Assembly (NCBI RefSeq): GCF_050624435.1
Contig: NC_134538.1
Location: 128,012,937 to 128,076,936, forward strand
Reading direction: 5' to 3'
Length of the DNA: 64,000 nucleotides
Origin: Tenrec ecaudatus
Lineage: Eukaryota > Chordata > Mammalia > Afrosoricida > Tenrecidae
The notes under the pieces are model-generated. The model made no database searches, was not told the DNA's origin, and saw nothing but the letters and a program-made list of their open reading frames with translations. Made by a program: the position numbers and the translations under genes. Positions 21,333 through 33,595 of this stretch are shown here, piece by piece. Position 1 is the stretch's first letter. Every line of letters starts with the position of its first letter.

Positions 21333-22430
21333 TGTGTTCTTGGTCTGTCCAACTAGTTGACTCTTGGTAAATTTGATGCAAAACATTTTTTGTGTGAACT
21401 ATTTTAACAAGTGCATGATTTCACTTCTTGGAACAACTTAATATAGCCATTAAATATGTTTAAATTGTTTTCGATCAACATTCAGCTAGTTAGAGAAATG
21501 TAGCTAATAATTTCTCTGAATAGTGAAGGTTCTTTTAAAAGAAAAAGGTATAGACTTACCTGACTTTAAAAAAAAATTTATTTGCCTTTGGGCTTATCAA
21601 TGTGGTCAGTCTTACTACCAAGAAAAGGTTGGATTTGCCTGATAATATACAAAGACTAAACTTTAAAAATTATTGTCGATTTCAGTTTTGTGAACTTGAA
21701 TGATGTTGCAGTGGAGCCGTCAATAATTTAAAATTGCATGCGCCGCAGCGTCTCTGACTTGGGTCCCTAAGTGTACTTGGTACTGTGTCATTGAGTCAGT
21801 CAGCAAAGGAGAGCAGTATCTTGGTTACTTGCCACCGGGCGATAAAGAAATCTAACTTTCTAGAGGAGTGAAACATTTTGTTGGCATTTTTCCTAAGCTA
21901 CTTCAGAAAAGCTGTTGTATGGCTTGATGCTTACACCCAGGACTACCTCCGTCAACAGTGGGAGTCGGGTAGAGGAAAGCTTGTCATCATTTAGGTCGAA
22001 AGCAAGTTGAAACCATGAGATATTGGCAAGAGTTAGATACGTGTTTGGCTGCCAGCTAATGGTTTTGTAGTGTTGAAATCATAGCCACTTTACACATCTT
22101 TTCATATTTCTTGCTTAGATGTTGACACTCTTAAGTTTTAATACGGATTTATGTGTTTTGTGGTTCCTCTTTGCACTCATCTGTATCTAGAGATTGACTA
22201 ATACCTCATTCTGTTTGTAAAAACAGCCAGTAATTTCTGTTCAACCTTATGTGCAATATTTTTAAATCCTAAGAAATGTGTGCTTTTGTTTTCAGATAAC
22301 TCCCTTCTTTCGTTCTGCACTTTCCCATGTTGTACTCCGTACGAGTATTAATCCTATGGATATATTAAAACTAGCAAGTGTCTCATGCAACATTGTGTGA
22401 GTAAAAAAATACAATATTTACAGCTCATGT
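21333..22430 (+). other. DNAJB9 3' UTR (extent estimated)
   Basis: About 1.1 kb of repeat-free sequence follows the stop. An ATTAAA at 22364-22369 is the best visible polyadenylation signal, with a GT/T-rich stretch at about 22427-22447. The true 3' end needs transcript data. Confidence 0.45.
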
Positions 22431-22668
22431 GTCCTGATGTCTTTTTATTGGTAAAAGTTTATGTAATTCTGGAGGTATAAAAGATGTAAGCAAAAAAAAA
22501 AAAAAGATAGGTAAGCAGTTGGGCTGAATATGCCGATTCCAGGATTACTTTTGTCTGATCTGGAAACTGCTATGATCTTGTGTGCCATTTAGTATTTTTT
22601 TGTTGTAATCCTTTCCTCACACATTTATTTAAGTTTGTGTTAAGTATAATTTTGTTGTATTCGCTGTA

Positions 22669-22790
22669 GGAGCCCTGGTGGCTAGTGATTACACATTGGG
22701 CTATGAACTGCAAGGTCCACAGTTCAAAACCACCAGCTGCTCCTTCAGAGAAAGACTCACAGGGCCTGCTTTACCCTGTGTTTCTGCCCT
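22669..22790 (+). repeat. AfroSINE 5' part
   Basis: Starts TAGGAGCCCTGGTGGCTAGT and keeps the tRNA-like head and B box (AGTTCAAAACCACC). The RTE-like tail is absent after about 22790. Confidence 0.8.
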
Positions 22791-23801
22791 CTGTTCCGCA
22801 TTTAGGCTTGGTTGGGGAAATTTTTGCATCCAAAATAACGCTGCTGAGCAACTCTACACTAACGTGGGCTTGCTGACTGACTGGCAGCTGGGAACAACAA
22901 AGAAGGGGCTTCAGAAGTTTGCTAATACTTTTGATTCTTTTTTTCCCCCACCAATTTTTCGGGGCGGGGGGAACCCCACCCTCGTGTTAGATCATCCTTA
23001 ACTTGTAAACTGAAGTGAAGTATCGTATTTTCAGGAAATTATACTTTTGTTTTACTGTAAGAAAATAGCCATACCTTTAATATTTGAGGATTAGATTAAA
23101 AAATTAGACCCAAGTATATGCTTTTTAACAAGGTCACTTTCAGTGTGCGTGGTTTTCATATTTGAGGCACATGCCCCTCCCTCTGCGGAACTTTGATTTT
23201 GATCCCCTCGTTTTTTCCTCCTTTGTATCTCAGAGGGAAAGATGACCATCTTGGAAAGTAACAGTAGTATATATAAGCAACTGGAAAATTTGTACAATGA
23301 AAAGAAGGGGATAACTCTTATTTGATGAAGTAGTATAGCTTTGTGTGTGTATGTGTCCTATACAAATGAAGTAGGAAGCCTTTCCAAGTGTCCCTTCTTA
23401 GGAAATAGCGGCCTGTGACCTTAAATCTTTTTTCCTGAAGTAAATTCTCTTAACACCTTTGAGCTGTCTTCGTGCAACAATTGGATTGGATGCTGTGGGC
23501 CATGAAGTGGAGGAGTCTGGGCATTGGTGTCATGGCCTCTCAAGAATTGCATTATTCGACTTGTAAGTCTTACAGCAGGTTTTTTTTGAGCTAAGAATTT
23601 TTCAGTTCCACTTGGTTGAGATTAGTTTCATGAGAATTGGAATGCTCACGATCAATTAAGAATTTGCATGTTCTTTGGGGTGGTTATTTTAAATTTTTTT
23701 GAAATACAATTTTTGTATAGTAATTAACACGAGAAGAAATCAAGACTTTTACTAAACGGCAGACATAGCAATGGGTTTCCTAAGTGTATGTTTGTTCTGC
23801 T
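22791..23801. other. Intergenic sequence downstream of DNAJB9
   Basis: About 1 kb of mostly unique AT-rich DNA. No gene seen. Confidence 0.5.
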
Positions 23802-23962
23802 AATCCGGAACCACAAAGGCAGAAATCACCAGCGGCTCCAAAGGAGAAGATGAAGCTTTCTGGTCCCATAAAGAGTCTCAAAAACCCACAGGGTAGTTCC
23901 ACTCTGTCCTATAGAGTCCCCATGAATCAGAATTGACTCCATGACAGTGAGCTTGGGTTATG
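23802..23962 (+). repeat. AfroSINE
   Basis: AATCCGGAACCACAAAGGCA through GAATTGACTCCATGACAGTG. The first bases of the head are lost. Confidence 0.75.
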
Positions 23963-24334
23963 CTAATGCTGGGCTTTCAGTTCCAGAAGACAGGTTGAAT
24001 ACAGTCAGTAATTATTGCCCTCTCCCTTGGTCTCAAATGACAGAACACATACAAGAATGTCATGGCAGCACAGGGAAACAGCAGTCAGGTGCTTTTGAAA
24101 CATTCCATGACGGTATATGAAGCATGAGACTGGATTCGGAGAAAGCAAAATAAAGCCACAACGTTCCCTGTATAAGCTCCAAAGCTCACACTGGAAAAGC
24201 CTCAACAGCCCGGTCAAATGAGAGGAGTAATTGCAGCTGCAGGACCTGTTTACTCGAGGCTGGCGGCAACATGTCTTCAACCTTTACCAGTGCTGATGCT
24301 AGGTCCACCCCAACCCCAAACCCTCCCCCCCCCC

Positions 24335-24480
24335 CCCGTACCCTGCTGGGTTTACTAGCCCATTGCAATGGCCATACAGAACACAGCATATTTACAGGTA
24401 AGTAAGTCATTTGAGGAATGGTGCCACTTGGAGTCAAGAAACGTGTAGCCGGTTTCTCTTCTTTAGTGGGCTCACACAAT
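24335..24480 (-). mobile_element. LTR fragment, family B
   Basis: Reversed GGCCATTGCAATGGGCTAGT with the preceding TTCTGTAT, matching family B copies at 7.1, 36.1 and 42.9 kb. A poly-C run (about 24326-24338) marks its lower edge. Confidence 0.45.
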
Positions 24481-24484
24481 TCTG

Positions 24485-25069
24485 ATTCTTAATGTCTCAG
24501 ATTTTATACCCAAACTCTTAACCAACTTCTCCCCTAATGTTGCCCCATTGTTCAGTTTCTATTTATTGCTATTCATTATAAGGGACGGAAAAGCAATTAG
24601 GAATGAGATTAAAGTTTGAAATGAATACCAAAACCATCCAAAAGAACACGTGAATACAATGAAAGGCTAAATTAGTGATCTGCAAGGCAATTAGAAGATA
24701 GAGCAAGAAGAAGTTAGGCATATGAAACAAAAGCTAATGTATTAGGCTGGTCTATATCTTGAGCTATGGCGGCACTGGGGTTAAGGTGAGAATGATGAGG
24801 CTCCCCATAAAGATTTACCTTCCAGAAACCCTTTACAGGGTGGTTATCAGTCAGAAGCAACTCAATGGTAGTGGATTTTATGCTTCTCTTAAAAGCTCCA
24901 GAAAGAAGACTGGAGCAACGGGGAGAAAAACATCCAAGGAAGAGATTCTGCTCTAATTGAGGAAGGACCTGCTGAGTGTTCTCTAAGCTGATTGAAACAA
25001 AACCTACTACCAAGACTTATTCATGAAATGCCCGGATTCTTAAGACATGAGACAATTCAGAGGTTCCAG
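24485..25069. other. Unassigned sequence with a SINE-tail fragment
   Basis: Mostly unrecognised. A short plus-strand AfroSINE fragment (about 24803-24884) ends in CAACTCAATGGTAGTGGATT. Confidence 0.5.
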
Positions 25070-26150
25070 AGATACTTATTAATTCACCAAGTATTTACTG
25101 AAGGTCTACTGTGTGTGGGATAAATATGTCAGTCAATCTTCGAGCTTACAGATAGGAGAAAGGAGACAAGCAATAACCATAATAAATTAATATGATGTAA
25201 TGTGATGAAATGGAAAAAGAAAACCGCCTGGGGAAGGAGAATTGGGCTGTCAGGCAGGTCAAGGGCATGTTGCAGTGTCGCTGTTGGCTTCATTGAGAAG
25301 GTGGGTTTTTGCAAAGACTTAAATGGAATTAGTCTTCTAGGAGTTCTAGGACTATGGAAGAAGCCACTAGCCTCTGCCCAGTAAGTAATGGCAGGGAGCA
25401 GAGCAGATCTTGAAAGTCTGTTAACCGTCTTAAAGGATTTGGCTTATATTCTAAGTCACTGTGAAGAGGTAGCTGAGTTTTGAGTAGATAAATTCCTTCA
25501 TCTATCATATAGCTTAAAAGGGTCTCTCTAGCTATTATGCTCCTTAGAAGCAAGGATGGCACGACTTTGTCTTACATACTTCGGGCATCTTGCCAGGAGA
25601 GACAAGTCCCTGGAAAAGGACGTCATGCTTGGTAAAATGGAGGGGCGGCAAAAAGGAGGGAGGCCTTCCATGAGGTGATTAACACTGTGGCTGCAACAAT
25701 GGGCTCCGTCACAGGAACAATTGTAAGGAGGGCGCAGGACCTTGCAGTCTTTCATTCTGTTGGGCAGAGGGTTGCTATGGGTCAGAACCGACTCCATGGC
25801 ATCTAACAATCTAGCAATAACTATCATCCTGATAATAGTAGAGGTCAAGGGCAGTATCGGGAGGACAGCTCACAGGTTATTACGGTGTCTCAGATGAGAA
25901 ATCTGCAGATTGTGCAACTGCTCACAGTGGAGGCGGGGAGAAGAGGTTGAGCTCAGATGTTTTCTGGACGTAGATGTAGAAGATTTGCTATGGGTTTGCT
26001 GCTGGCGTGAAAGGGATATAAAAGATGATCTGTAACTGTGATCTTGGTTACTGGGAGGACAGATTTGCTTGTCCAGTATGATAAGGTAGACTGCTAGAAG
26101 AAGATATTTGAAGGGATGATCAGAAATACAGTTTGGACATGTCACAGTTG
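25070..26150 (+). repeat. L2 LINE, ancient, interrupted by an RTE
   Basis: Diverged L2 order is visible: a CAAGTATTTACTGAAGGTCT segment, a GATTTGGCTTATATTCTAAG segment near 25436-25455, and after the RTE insertion CACAGTGGAGGCGGGGAGAA and GATGATCTGTAACTG. Not a gene. Confidence 0.55.
25510..25815 (+). mobile_element. RTE/BovB-type LINE 3' end
   Basis: One frame encodes GKDVMLGKMEGRQKGGRPS, the RTE ORF2 C-terminal signature. The element then runs into GGGTTGCTATGGGTCAGAAC and CTCCATGGCATCTAACAAT, the tail shared with AfroSINEs. Inserted within the L2. Confidence 0.8.
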
Positions 26151-26752
26151 ATATGCTGTGTAGTTAGGTGAGGATATGTCTGGAGTTTTTCTTTAACTTC
26201 TCAAAATAAATTTGAGAACTGTCTGAAATCTTACAGTATGAGAAAATTCTAAAAGCTTCCAGAGAGACTTACTCCATAATTCCTTTGTTAAGTCTTTACT
26301 ACATGTCTTAATTGTGCAGGGCACTGTTCTAGGTGAATAGGATATGGAAAATTAATATGGGAAAGACTGGACGAAGACTCAAACTGTGTTAAACAAGTTT
26401 CTTTAAAGCTGGGCTTCACAGAAGCTTTAATGTTCTAATGTACATTGTGAATAATGTTCTAATGTACATAGTCTAAACCATAGTGTCTGTACTGACAGAG
26501 ACTATGGTTTATTTCCCAAATTTACTGGGTCATAGAACCAATTTTACCCAGGATATTCATAAACACACCCAGGTGTGAAATTTGATAAATACTGGTCTAA
26601 ATAGCATGGAGCGAATAATCATATTGCATCATTGGAACATTCCTGAATGCCTCTGGGGGACCAGCCTCCACAACTGAGTGGGTCCAAGTGATGATTGTGT
26701 AACAGAGGTAAATTAAAGAGATAACAGGAAATATAAAGCATGCAAGGGCTCA
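26151..26752. other. Unassigned sequence with L2/MIR traces
   Basis: AAGTCTTTACTACATGTCTT near 26291 followed by GGGCACTGTTCTAGGTGAAT is an old L2/MIR remnant. A 23-bp near-repeat (TGTTCTAATGTACAT) occurs twice at about 26430-26470. No gene seen. Confidence 0.45.
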
Positions 26753-27362
26753 AGTTTTTTTTTTAATCATTTAATTCGGGATTCATACAACATCACAATC
26801 CACACACATCCATCCATGTGTCAAGCACATTTGTACATTTGTTGCCATCATTCTCAAAACATTTTCTTTCTACTTGAGCCCTTGGTGTCAGCTTCTCATT
26901 TTCCCCTGCCTCCTTCACTCTCCCTCCATCATGAACCCTTGATAATTTATAAATTATTATTTTTTATGTCTTACACTGACCAATGTTTCCTTTCACCCAC
27001 TTTTCTGTTGTCCGCCCCACAGGGAGGGAGTTACATGTAGATCATTGTGATCAGTCCCCCCCCACACACCTTTTCCTTATCCTCCTCATATCACTACTCT
27101 CAATAATTGTCATGAGGGGTTTATCTGTCCTGGATTCCCTGTTTTGATGCCTGATACCTGATCCCATCAATACCTCATGATCGCACAGGCTGGAATGCTT
27201 ATTCCATGTGGATTTTCTTGCTTCTCAGCTAGATGGCTGTTAATTTATCTTCAAGCCTTTATGACCCCATATCTTTTAATAGCTGGGCACCATCAGCTTT
27301 TTTCCCTACACTTGCTTATGCACCCATTTTGTCTTCAGCGATCATGTCGGGAAAGGGGCTCA
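26753..27362 (-). mobile_element. L1 3' end
   Basis: Reversed L1 3' UTR from a poly-T start to about 27362. Includes the reversed TTTTAATAGCTGGGCACCAT block found in the other copies. A possible GGGCTCA duplication flanks it. Confidence 0.85.
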
Positions 27363-27424
27363 CCTTTTCTATGGAGACTGGAACTAGAATGAGACTATTC
27401 TCTGACAGACTTATATAATCTTGG

Positions 27425-27870
27425 GCAAGCAAGCCAGGTAAGCTCATACATAATAGGAGGGGGTTGTATTAAAAGTATACATGTAACATGAGGGGGACAA
27501 GGTAGGGGTACACATGCAATAGGAAGGGGTTATGCTAGGGGCATACATGTGGCAGGAAGGTACATAACGTCACAAGATGGGCAGACTCTAGAGTCAAGAT
27601 GGCAGTCTAACCTTGGTTGTCTCTGAGTTGGTTTGACCTTAGGTGTCTTTGAACTCTTCTCCAGGGGAATAATTTATGATCCTTATCAGAAGGGAGGGGC
27701 CCCCACTTAAGGTGGGACAGACAATAGGGCCTGGTTACTTTGGTGACAACCTTCAGGCAGACAGCCTTTAAACAGTTGACTTTCAAGTGTATATAATAGC
27801 AGCCATGTGCTTACAATAGTGTTTTAAAATTGGCATTATTATGGGGAAATGACTTTTACTTAGGAGAATG
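27425..27870 (-). mobile_element. Partial LTR, family A
   Basis: Matches the middle and end of the family A LTRs, for example GATGGGCAGACTCTAGAGTC and TTATCAGAAGGGAGGGGCCC. The end with the AATAAA is missing and the other end is decayed. No duplication visible. Confidence 0.6.
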
Positions 27871-28224
27871 TGAGTGGGACGCATCTCCAACCCACCAATG
27901 TGAAGCTTTCCTCCATGGAAGCCCTGGCCTCCCAGACTCCTTAACATATGAATGTTGAGAGTTTGTCAGCCTACACTCTCTTCCCACTTCTGTTTCCCAC
28001 CAATACCTATCAAATAATTCTTTAATGTGCCTTGAGGATGATTGTATATATTATGCTCATACTTGTGATCCTATCTTCAATGCCCTTCAAATTTGATTTC
28101 ACTCTGAGCTGAAAGAGATTATCCTATCAGATCCTTCTTATGAATTCCTGTAGTCTAGGCTACATTTCACCCACATGCTTGCCTTGTTTGGATCACTTCT
28201 CTGGCTGCTTGAATAACATGATCT
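27871..28224. other. Unassigned sequence
   Basis: No gene or named repeat seen. Confidence 0.45.
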
Positions 28225-28239
28225 CTTCAGGAGTATTTT

Positions 28240-28642
28240 TTTTTTTTAGGTTGTTTCTTTTCTTTTTTTTTAACAATTTATTAGGGGCTCATACAACTCT
28301 TATCACAGTCCATACATATACATACATCAATTGTATAAAGCACATCTGTACATTCTTTGCCCTAATCATTTTTTTTCTCTTTTCTTTTTTTACATTTTAT
28401 TAGGGACTCATACAACTCTTATCACAATCCATACGTATACATACATCAATTGTATAAAGCACATCCATACATTCCCTGCCCCAATCATTCTCAAGGCATT
28501 TGCTCTCCACTTAAGCCCTTTGCATCAGGTCCTCTTTTTTTTTTTTCCCTCCCACCCCTCTTCCCCCTCCCTCATGTGCCCTTGGTAATTTATACATTGT
28601 TATTTTGTCATATCTTGCCCTATCCGGAGTCTCCCTTCCCCC
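28240..28642 (-). mobile_element. L1 3' end with duplicated terminus and 15-bp TSD
   Basis: Flanked by perfect CTTCAGGAGTATTTT duplications at 28225-28239 and 28643-28657. The L1 terminus appears twice in tandem, starting at 28272 and 28392 (period about 120 bp), each with its own reversed polyadenylation signal. Confidence 0.9.
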
Positions 28643-28657
28643 CTTCAGGAGTATTTT

Positions 28658-29569
28658 ACGTTGCTAATGGCCACCATCAAGCAGATTATGAGAGTATCAT
28701 CCTCGATAAATGAAAAAATCCTTTATTAATCTTCCAAGAGGATAAAACCTCATGGTTATTATTACTAAATTTTATTTTCAAAGTAAAAGTAAAACACTAT
28801 GAATGTTTTCAGATGGAAGAATACAATAGGACTTTTAGGATAAAATTATTCTGACTCATCCTTTTAGTAACTGGACTAGCGGCGGCGTCATCTGCTGGTG
28901 GTGTCAAAACAGGTTCTGCTAGTTGAGTTGTGAATTTAGGTATTTCCGGTCAACGAGGAATAAATAAACCCAAATAGACATCTAGGCGTGTTTTTTTTTT
29001 TACTTGGCCATGTCTGCAAAGTAAGCCAGCGTGATCAAAATACTGAGTGACTAATTAATCACATTTTTCTAGGATGATCTAATTTATTTATCTTGCATTA
29101 ACACCTAAGTCAAAAGTTAATTATTTGTTTCTAAAGTAACTTCTATGATAAGCGACAAAGTTTCTGCCAAGTGTCAGTTAGCTGAGAACATTTGGCGATC
29201 AAGTACAGAGGACTCCTTTCTTTCCCAGTGGACAGCCGCACCAAAATCAATAAACTGTCTGAAGAGTGTGCGAGAGGGCGAGAAAAAAGCTGAGAAAGGA
29301 GATGAATGGAATACACCAAGTTTCGAAAAAAGCCGGTTACAGACTGCCCTTGATCCAGGTTTCAGGAAAATAGGTCACATTCTGTGAGGCCAAACTACAT
29401 TTTCCTTCAAAGGAGCAAAGATTACCGAGATAGGCTTCTCTGAAAAGTAATACTAGACACTAAAATGATCTTCAAGGTTCTGAGAGAAAATAACTTAGAA
29501 CCTATTATTCATAGAAGTTGGTCAAAATAAAGAGATTTTGAAAATTTAAGAGATCAACCATTGCTGCCT
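28658..29569. other. Repeat-free island, possible regulatory DNA
   Basis: About 0.9 kb without recognised repeats in a repeat-dense region. It includes a CTCF-like motif at 28885-28898 and an 80-codon open frame (29145-29387) with no recognisable family. Coding status is unsupported. Confidence 0.4.
28885..28898 (-). promoter_or_regulatory. CTCF-like motif
   Basis: The reverse strand reads CCAGCAGATGACGC, one base from the common CTCF core CCAGCAGATGGCGC. It lies in a non-repeat island. Prediction from the motif only. Confidence 0.4.
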
Positions 29570-30113
29570 GTGACAGGTTTTGTGTCAGGTTGGCTGGATC
29601 AGAATTCTCAGACCTAGTACTCCATGATATTCTAATGAAATGGAATCACTTGTATGAAAGATCTGCTCTGAGCAGTCAATGAGCTGTAAGAAGCTGTAAG
29701 GAGTAGGGTGGGACATAACACTGTAAGATCATAGTCCTGTTGTAGTCAGTTGGCAGGATGTTTACTCAACGATATAGCTTGCTTCCAATATAAGTGGACA
29801 TAGTAGACAAGCTTACTTTGTTTTTCCTGGCTCTGGATCCTGCATCTGGCTCTTCAACCTCCAGTTCTTTGAACGTGAGCCGATAGTCTGCCACATTGCC
29901 TGTGAAGCCTGAGAATCATCAGTGGTCTGACATTTGACCAGCCAACATTGTAGCCATAAGCCTATCATCTTCCTGCTACTTTAGGGTTCATCAGCCCCTG
30001 AAACTACATGAGTCAGGAGAAATATCCAGGCTAACATCTGATCCACAAACTTGGAACTTGTCAGCTTTTACAACTATATGAGGCATTTGCTTGATAAAAA
30101 TTTCTATCTCACG

Positions 30114-30148
<35 letters not shown>

Positions 30149-30190
30149 CACATTTAGAGGATTCATTACTTAGAGAATCTAACCTAAGAT
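29570..30190 (+). mobile_element. MaLR-like LTR candidate
   Basis: A roughly 0.6-kb block ending in (CT)n(TA)n and then AGAGGATTCATTACTTAGAG and ATCTAACCTAAG, a layout typical of MaLR 3' ends. The boundaries are uncertain. Confidence 0.4.
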
Positions 30191-30196
30191 ACCACC

Positions 30197-30674
30197 TGTT
30201 TGATTACATAATATTTGAGACTTAAGAGTGAAGGGGTGGAGTTTAGCCTGTCAATCAGGTCGCAGCTTGATGACCTCATTTGGAGGCGCCATGGAGATAA
30301 ATAGCTCACTGAAGGCGGGACACACGTTCACTCCCTGTGAGTGAGCTCACATGGTTATGCGAGAGTCTTGGAACTGAAGGAGTCTTGTGGAGACCGCATG
30401 CCAGCACTGGGATGCTTACACTGCCACTGGATCCACAAACTTTCCACCTACGGGCCTATGATCTTCCTGCATTTGGTGCCATTGCATGTGTTTCGTGAGT
30501 CTGAAGAGGGCTTTATAGATTAGTATCGGAAATACGGGCTAATATTGGACTTATGGATTTGATCTGGACTGGGCTGGGATGTTTTCTAAATATTCAATTG
30601 CTCTTGTATATAAAGCTCTTATACACATATGAATGTCTATGAATTTCTTTCTCTAGTCAACTGAGACTAACACA
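30197..30674 (+). mobile_element. LTR, family C (MaLR/ERVL-like)
   Basis: 478 bp running TGTTTGATTAC to GACTAACACA. It aligns with the split copy at 37525-41892, including GGGGTGGAGTTTAGCCTGTC and TTTCGTGAGTCTGAAGAGG. ATATAAAGCTCTT near the 3' end may be a TATA or polyadenylation region. Confidence 0.65.
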
Positions 30675-30681
30675 ATCACCT

Positions 30682-31230
30682 TGGGTTAGACAGGGTTCTC
30701 TAGAGCAATAAAACCAGATTGCTGATACTTTTATATATATATTTATAAAGATAGATATATAATACAAGAAATGAACAGTTAAATTATAAAGCAGTACAAA
30801 TGGCGCAGTGCAACTCACTCCCGTGAGAGAGTTGTGAGACAGTGGCAGTCCTTCAAGTCTTGAGAGCCGCCAGCTAGTCCTCTTAGAGAGATTCAGGCTA
30901 TGCCGACACAGGCAGCAAACAGCAAGGCAGGTCACCAACAGTCAGTCCCCAACTCCACAGATGTACATTCTAATTCTCTGGCGAGGCAGGTCTTAAAGGG
31001 GCCTCAAATTACAGCGACACAGTTCATAGGTTAGGTGTCCCACAGGTAGTGTAGCTTGCAAATTTGAGGCACAGACCAAGCAAGGCAGCCACACACCGGT
31101 CCGATGATCAAAGAGCGAGAAACAAGAAAGGAGAGGCTCGCCATGTCATTTATCTCTCCACCGTTCAATTAAAACAATTAATCCCGTTTGTGTTTATCAG
31201 CCAGGCTGGCACAATAAACTAACTATCTCA
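30682..31230 (-). mobile_element. Solo LTR with 5-bp TSD
   Basis: 549 bp, TGAGATAGTT to GTCTAACCCA on the minus strand, flanked by perfect CACCT at 30677-30681 and 31231-31235. A 5-bp duplication and the AGAGAACCCTGTCTAAC end fit ERVL/MaLR. Confidence 0.75.
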
Positions 31231-31235
31231 CACCT

Positions 31236-31461
31236 ATTAGTACATGACCTACCCACCCCCACCCTCCATCCCACCCCCCGCCATCATCTTCTCCATACAC
31301 TCCAGCCCCTGCTGCAAAGTATTCTATTAAGGCTGTGTCCTATCTACCAAGGTATGTATGCTGTAACCAGTTGAAAATTAAAACATAAAAAAAGAAACTA
31401 TTAGTGATCTTCATTTCTTCTTTACCACTGGATTATTTAGAAGTTTTAAACAGAGGATTGG
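31236..31461. other. Unassigned sequence
   Basis: Short C-rich then AT-rich stretch. Nothing recognised. Confidence 0.4.
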
Positions 31462-33232
31462 AGTGAATTTTTTTCTTTTAAAAATCATTTTATTGGGAGC
31501 TTGTACAGCTCTTATCACAATCCATACATCCATCCATTGTGTCAAGCACATTTACACATATGTTGCCATCATCATTCTCAAAACATTTGCTTTCTACTTG
31601 AGCCCTTGGTATCAGTTCATTTCCCCCTCTCTCCCACCCTCCCTCTGTCCCTCATTCCCTCCCTCATGAATCCTTGATAATTTATAAATTATTATATTTT
31701 TTCATGTCTTACACTGACCAATGTCTCCCTTCACTCAGTGTTCTGTTGTCCATCCCCCTGGGAGGGGGATACATGTAGATCATTGTGATTAGTTTCCCCT
31801 TTCTCCCCCCACCTTCTCCTTACCCTCCTGGTATTGCTACTCTAATTATTGATCCTGAGGAGTTTATCTGTCCTGGATTCCCTGTGTTTCCAGCTCTGGT
31901 TTGGCTAGATTTGTAAGGTCGATTTGGGGGTCATGATAGTGGGGGGTGGGGCTGGGGTGGGTGGGAGGAGAAGGAAGCATTAAAGAATTAGAGGAAAGTT
32001 GTATGTTTCATCGGTGCTATACTGTACCCTGACTGGCTGGTCTCTTCCTTTAGACCATTTTCCAATTGTCTACAGATGGGCTTTGGGTATCCACTCCGCA
32101 CTTGCCTTCATTCACATTGATAGGACTTTTTGTTCTGGGTCTTAGATGCCTGATACTTGATCCCATCAACACCTCATGATCACAGAGGCTGGTGTGCTTC
32201 TTCAATACAGGCTTTGTTGCTTCTCAGCTAGATGGCTGCTTGTTTATCTTCAAGCTTTAAAACCCCAGATATTATATCTTTTGATAGCTGGGCACCATCA
32301 TCTTTCTTCACCACATTTGCTAAGCACCATTTTGTCTTCGGTGATTGTGTCAGGAAGGTGAGCATCACAGAATGCCAGCTTATTAAAACAAAGAGATCTT
32401 GCATTGAGGGAGGGCTTGAGTTAGAGGCTCAATGTCTGTCTGCTACCTTAATAACATCTAAATATATGTATATAGGTCTATTTCCCTATCATCATATATA
32501 TTTACATATATATGCCTTATTTCGACCTCTATAAATGTCTTTTGTCTCCTAGTTCTTTCCTCTATTTCCATCTATTTTCCTCTTGTCCCACTATCATGTT
32601 CAGACTACATTCAGGTTTCAATAATTCCTCTCGGTTACATTACTCTTGATCAAACCCCACCACACATCCTATACCCTGCTCTCCATCAATGTTAGATCAC
32701 TTGTTGTTCCCTTGTCCCTGGGTTTGTTAACACCCACTTCCTTTCCCCCTGGGTTCCCTTCTCTCATGTTCCCCTGGAACCGTTGGTCCCATTGTTTCCT
32801 CCTCTGGATTGTTTATCCCGCCTATCTTATCTAGATAGACATGGAGAGAGACAAGAATAAGCACAAAAAAATAAGATAGAGCAAAACATTGGAACCAAAG
32901 GAAAGAAAACAACAACAAAAAACAATGACAAAAAAAAAGAAAAGCCTATACATAGTTGCAGGTCTGTTTGTTGACCGAGGAGTATTCTCCAGTTGAGTCT
33001 GATGGGGTGCTATGCCCTGCCCCAAAGTCTATTTTTGGTTTTCTCTGAGGACTTCATTGCTTTGCTCCCCTTGCTGCTCTGTTGCATGCCCTTGGCATTT
33101 TGTCCCCGTGTGGTGAGTCAGATTGGGCACAATTCCTGCACTCAGTCTTCAGTGTTGTCTCCTATAGCGCTATGGGTCAATGAGAGATGTCTTATCTCTT
33201 GGTGGGGCCACCCTGGTGTGTATTCTTTATAC
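31462..33232 (-). mobile_element. L1 3' end
   Basis: About 1.77 kb of reversed L1 3' UTR from poly-T/AAAATCATTTTATTGGGAGC to roughly 33232. It parallels 39660-41390 in reverse. Confidence 0.85.
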
Positions 33233-33489
33233 CTTTAAATGGTAGGCGAGTTTTGTTTCCATTAGTAGCCCACCTTACCTCAAATATAGTAGACCCTTAC
33301 CTGCCATTGACACAGTAAACATTTTTGGTTTCAGATATTTGAGGCAACCCGGGATTGCATGATATAAGATAGTCTTTCTGGAGCACACAATCTAACTGCA
33401 TGCCCATCTATGCATGCATGCTAGTGTGTTCGGGTAGGTATGAGCTAGACCATCTATGCAATATCTTGATGTAAAAATGTCTTTGAGAT

Positions 33490-33527
33490 TGTTTTAAGAG
33501 TTGTAAGAGCGCCCAATAAAATGATCT

Positions 33528-33575
<48 letters not shown>

Positions 33576-33595
33576 CAAAATAAAATAAAAATATC
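33490..33595 (+). repeat. L1 terminus with (AAAT)n tail
   Basis: AAGAGTTGTAAGAGCGCCCA and ATAAAATGATC form a very short L1 3' end, extended by an (AAAT)n microsatellite at about 33529-33591. Confidence 0.65.

Noticed and set aside
22669-22790. tRNA-like sequence with an apparent B box
   Set aside because: It is the head of a tRNA-derived SINE, repeated across the window; not a functional tRNA gene.
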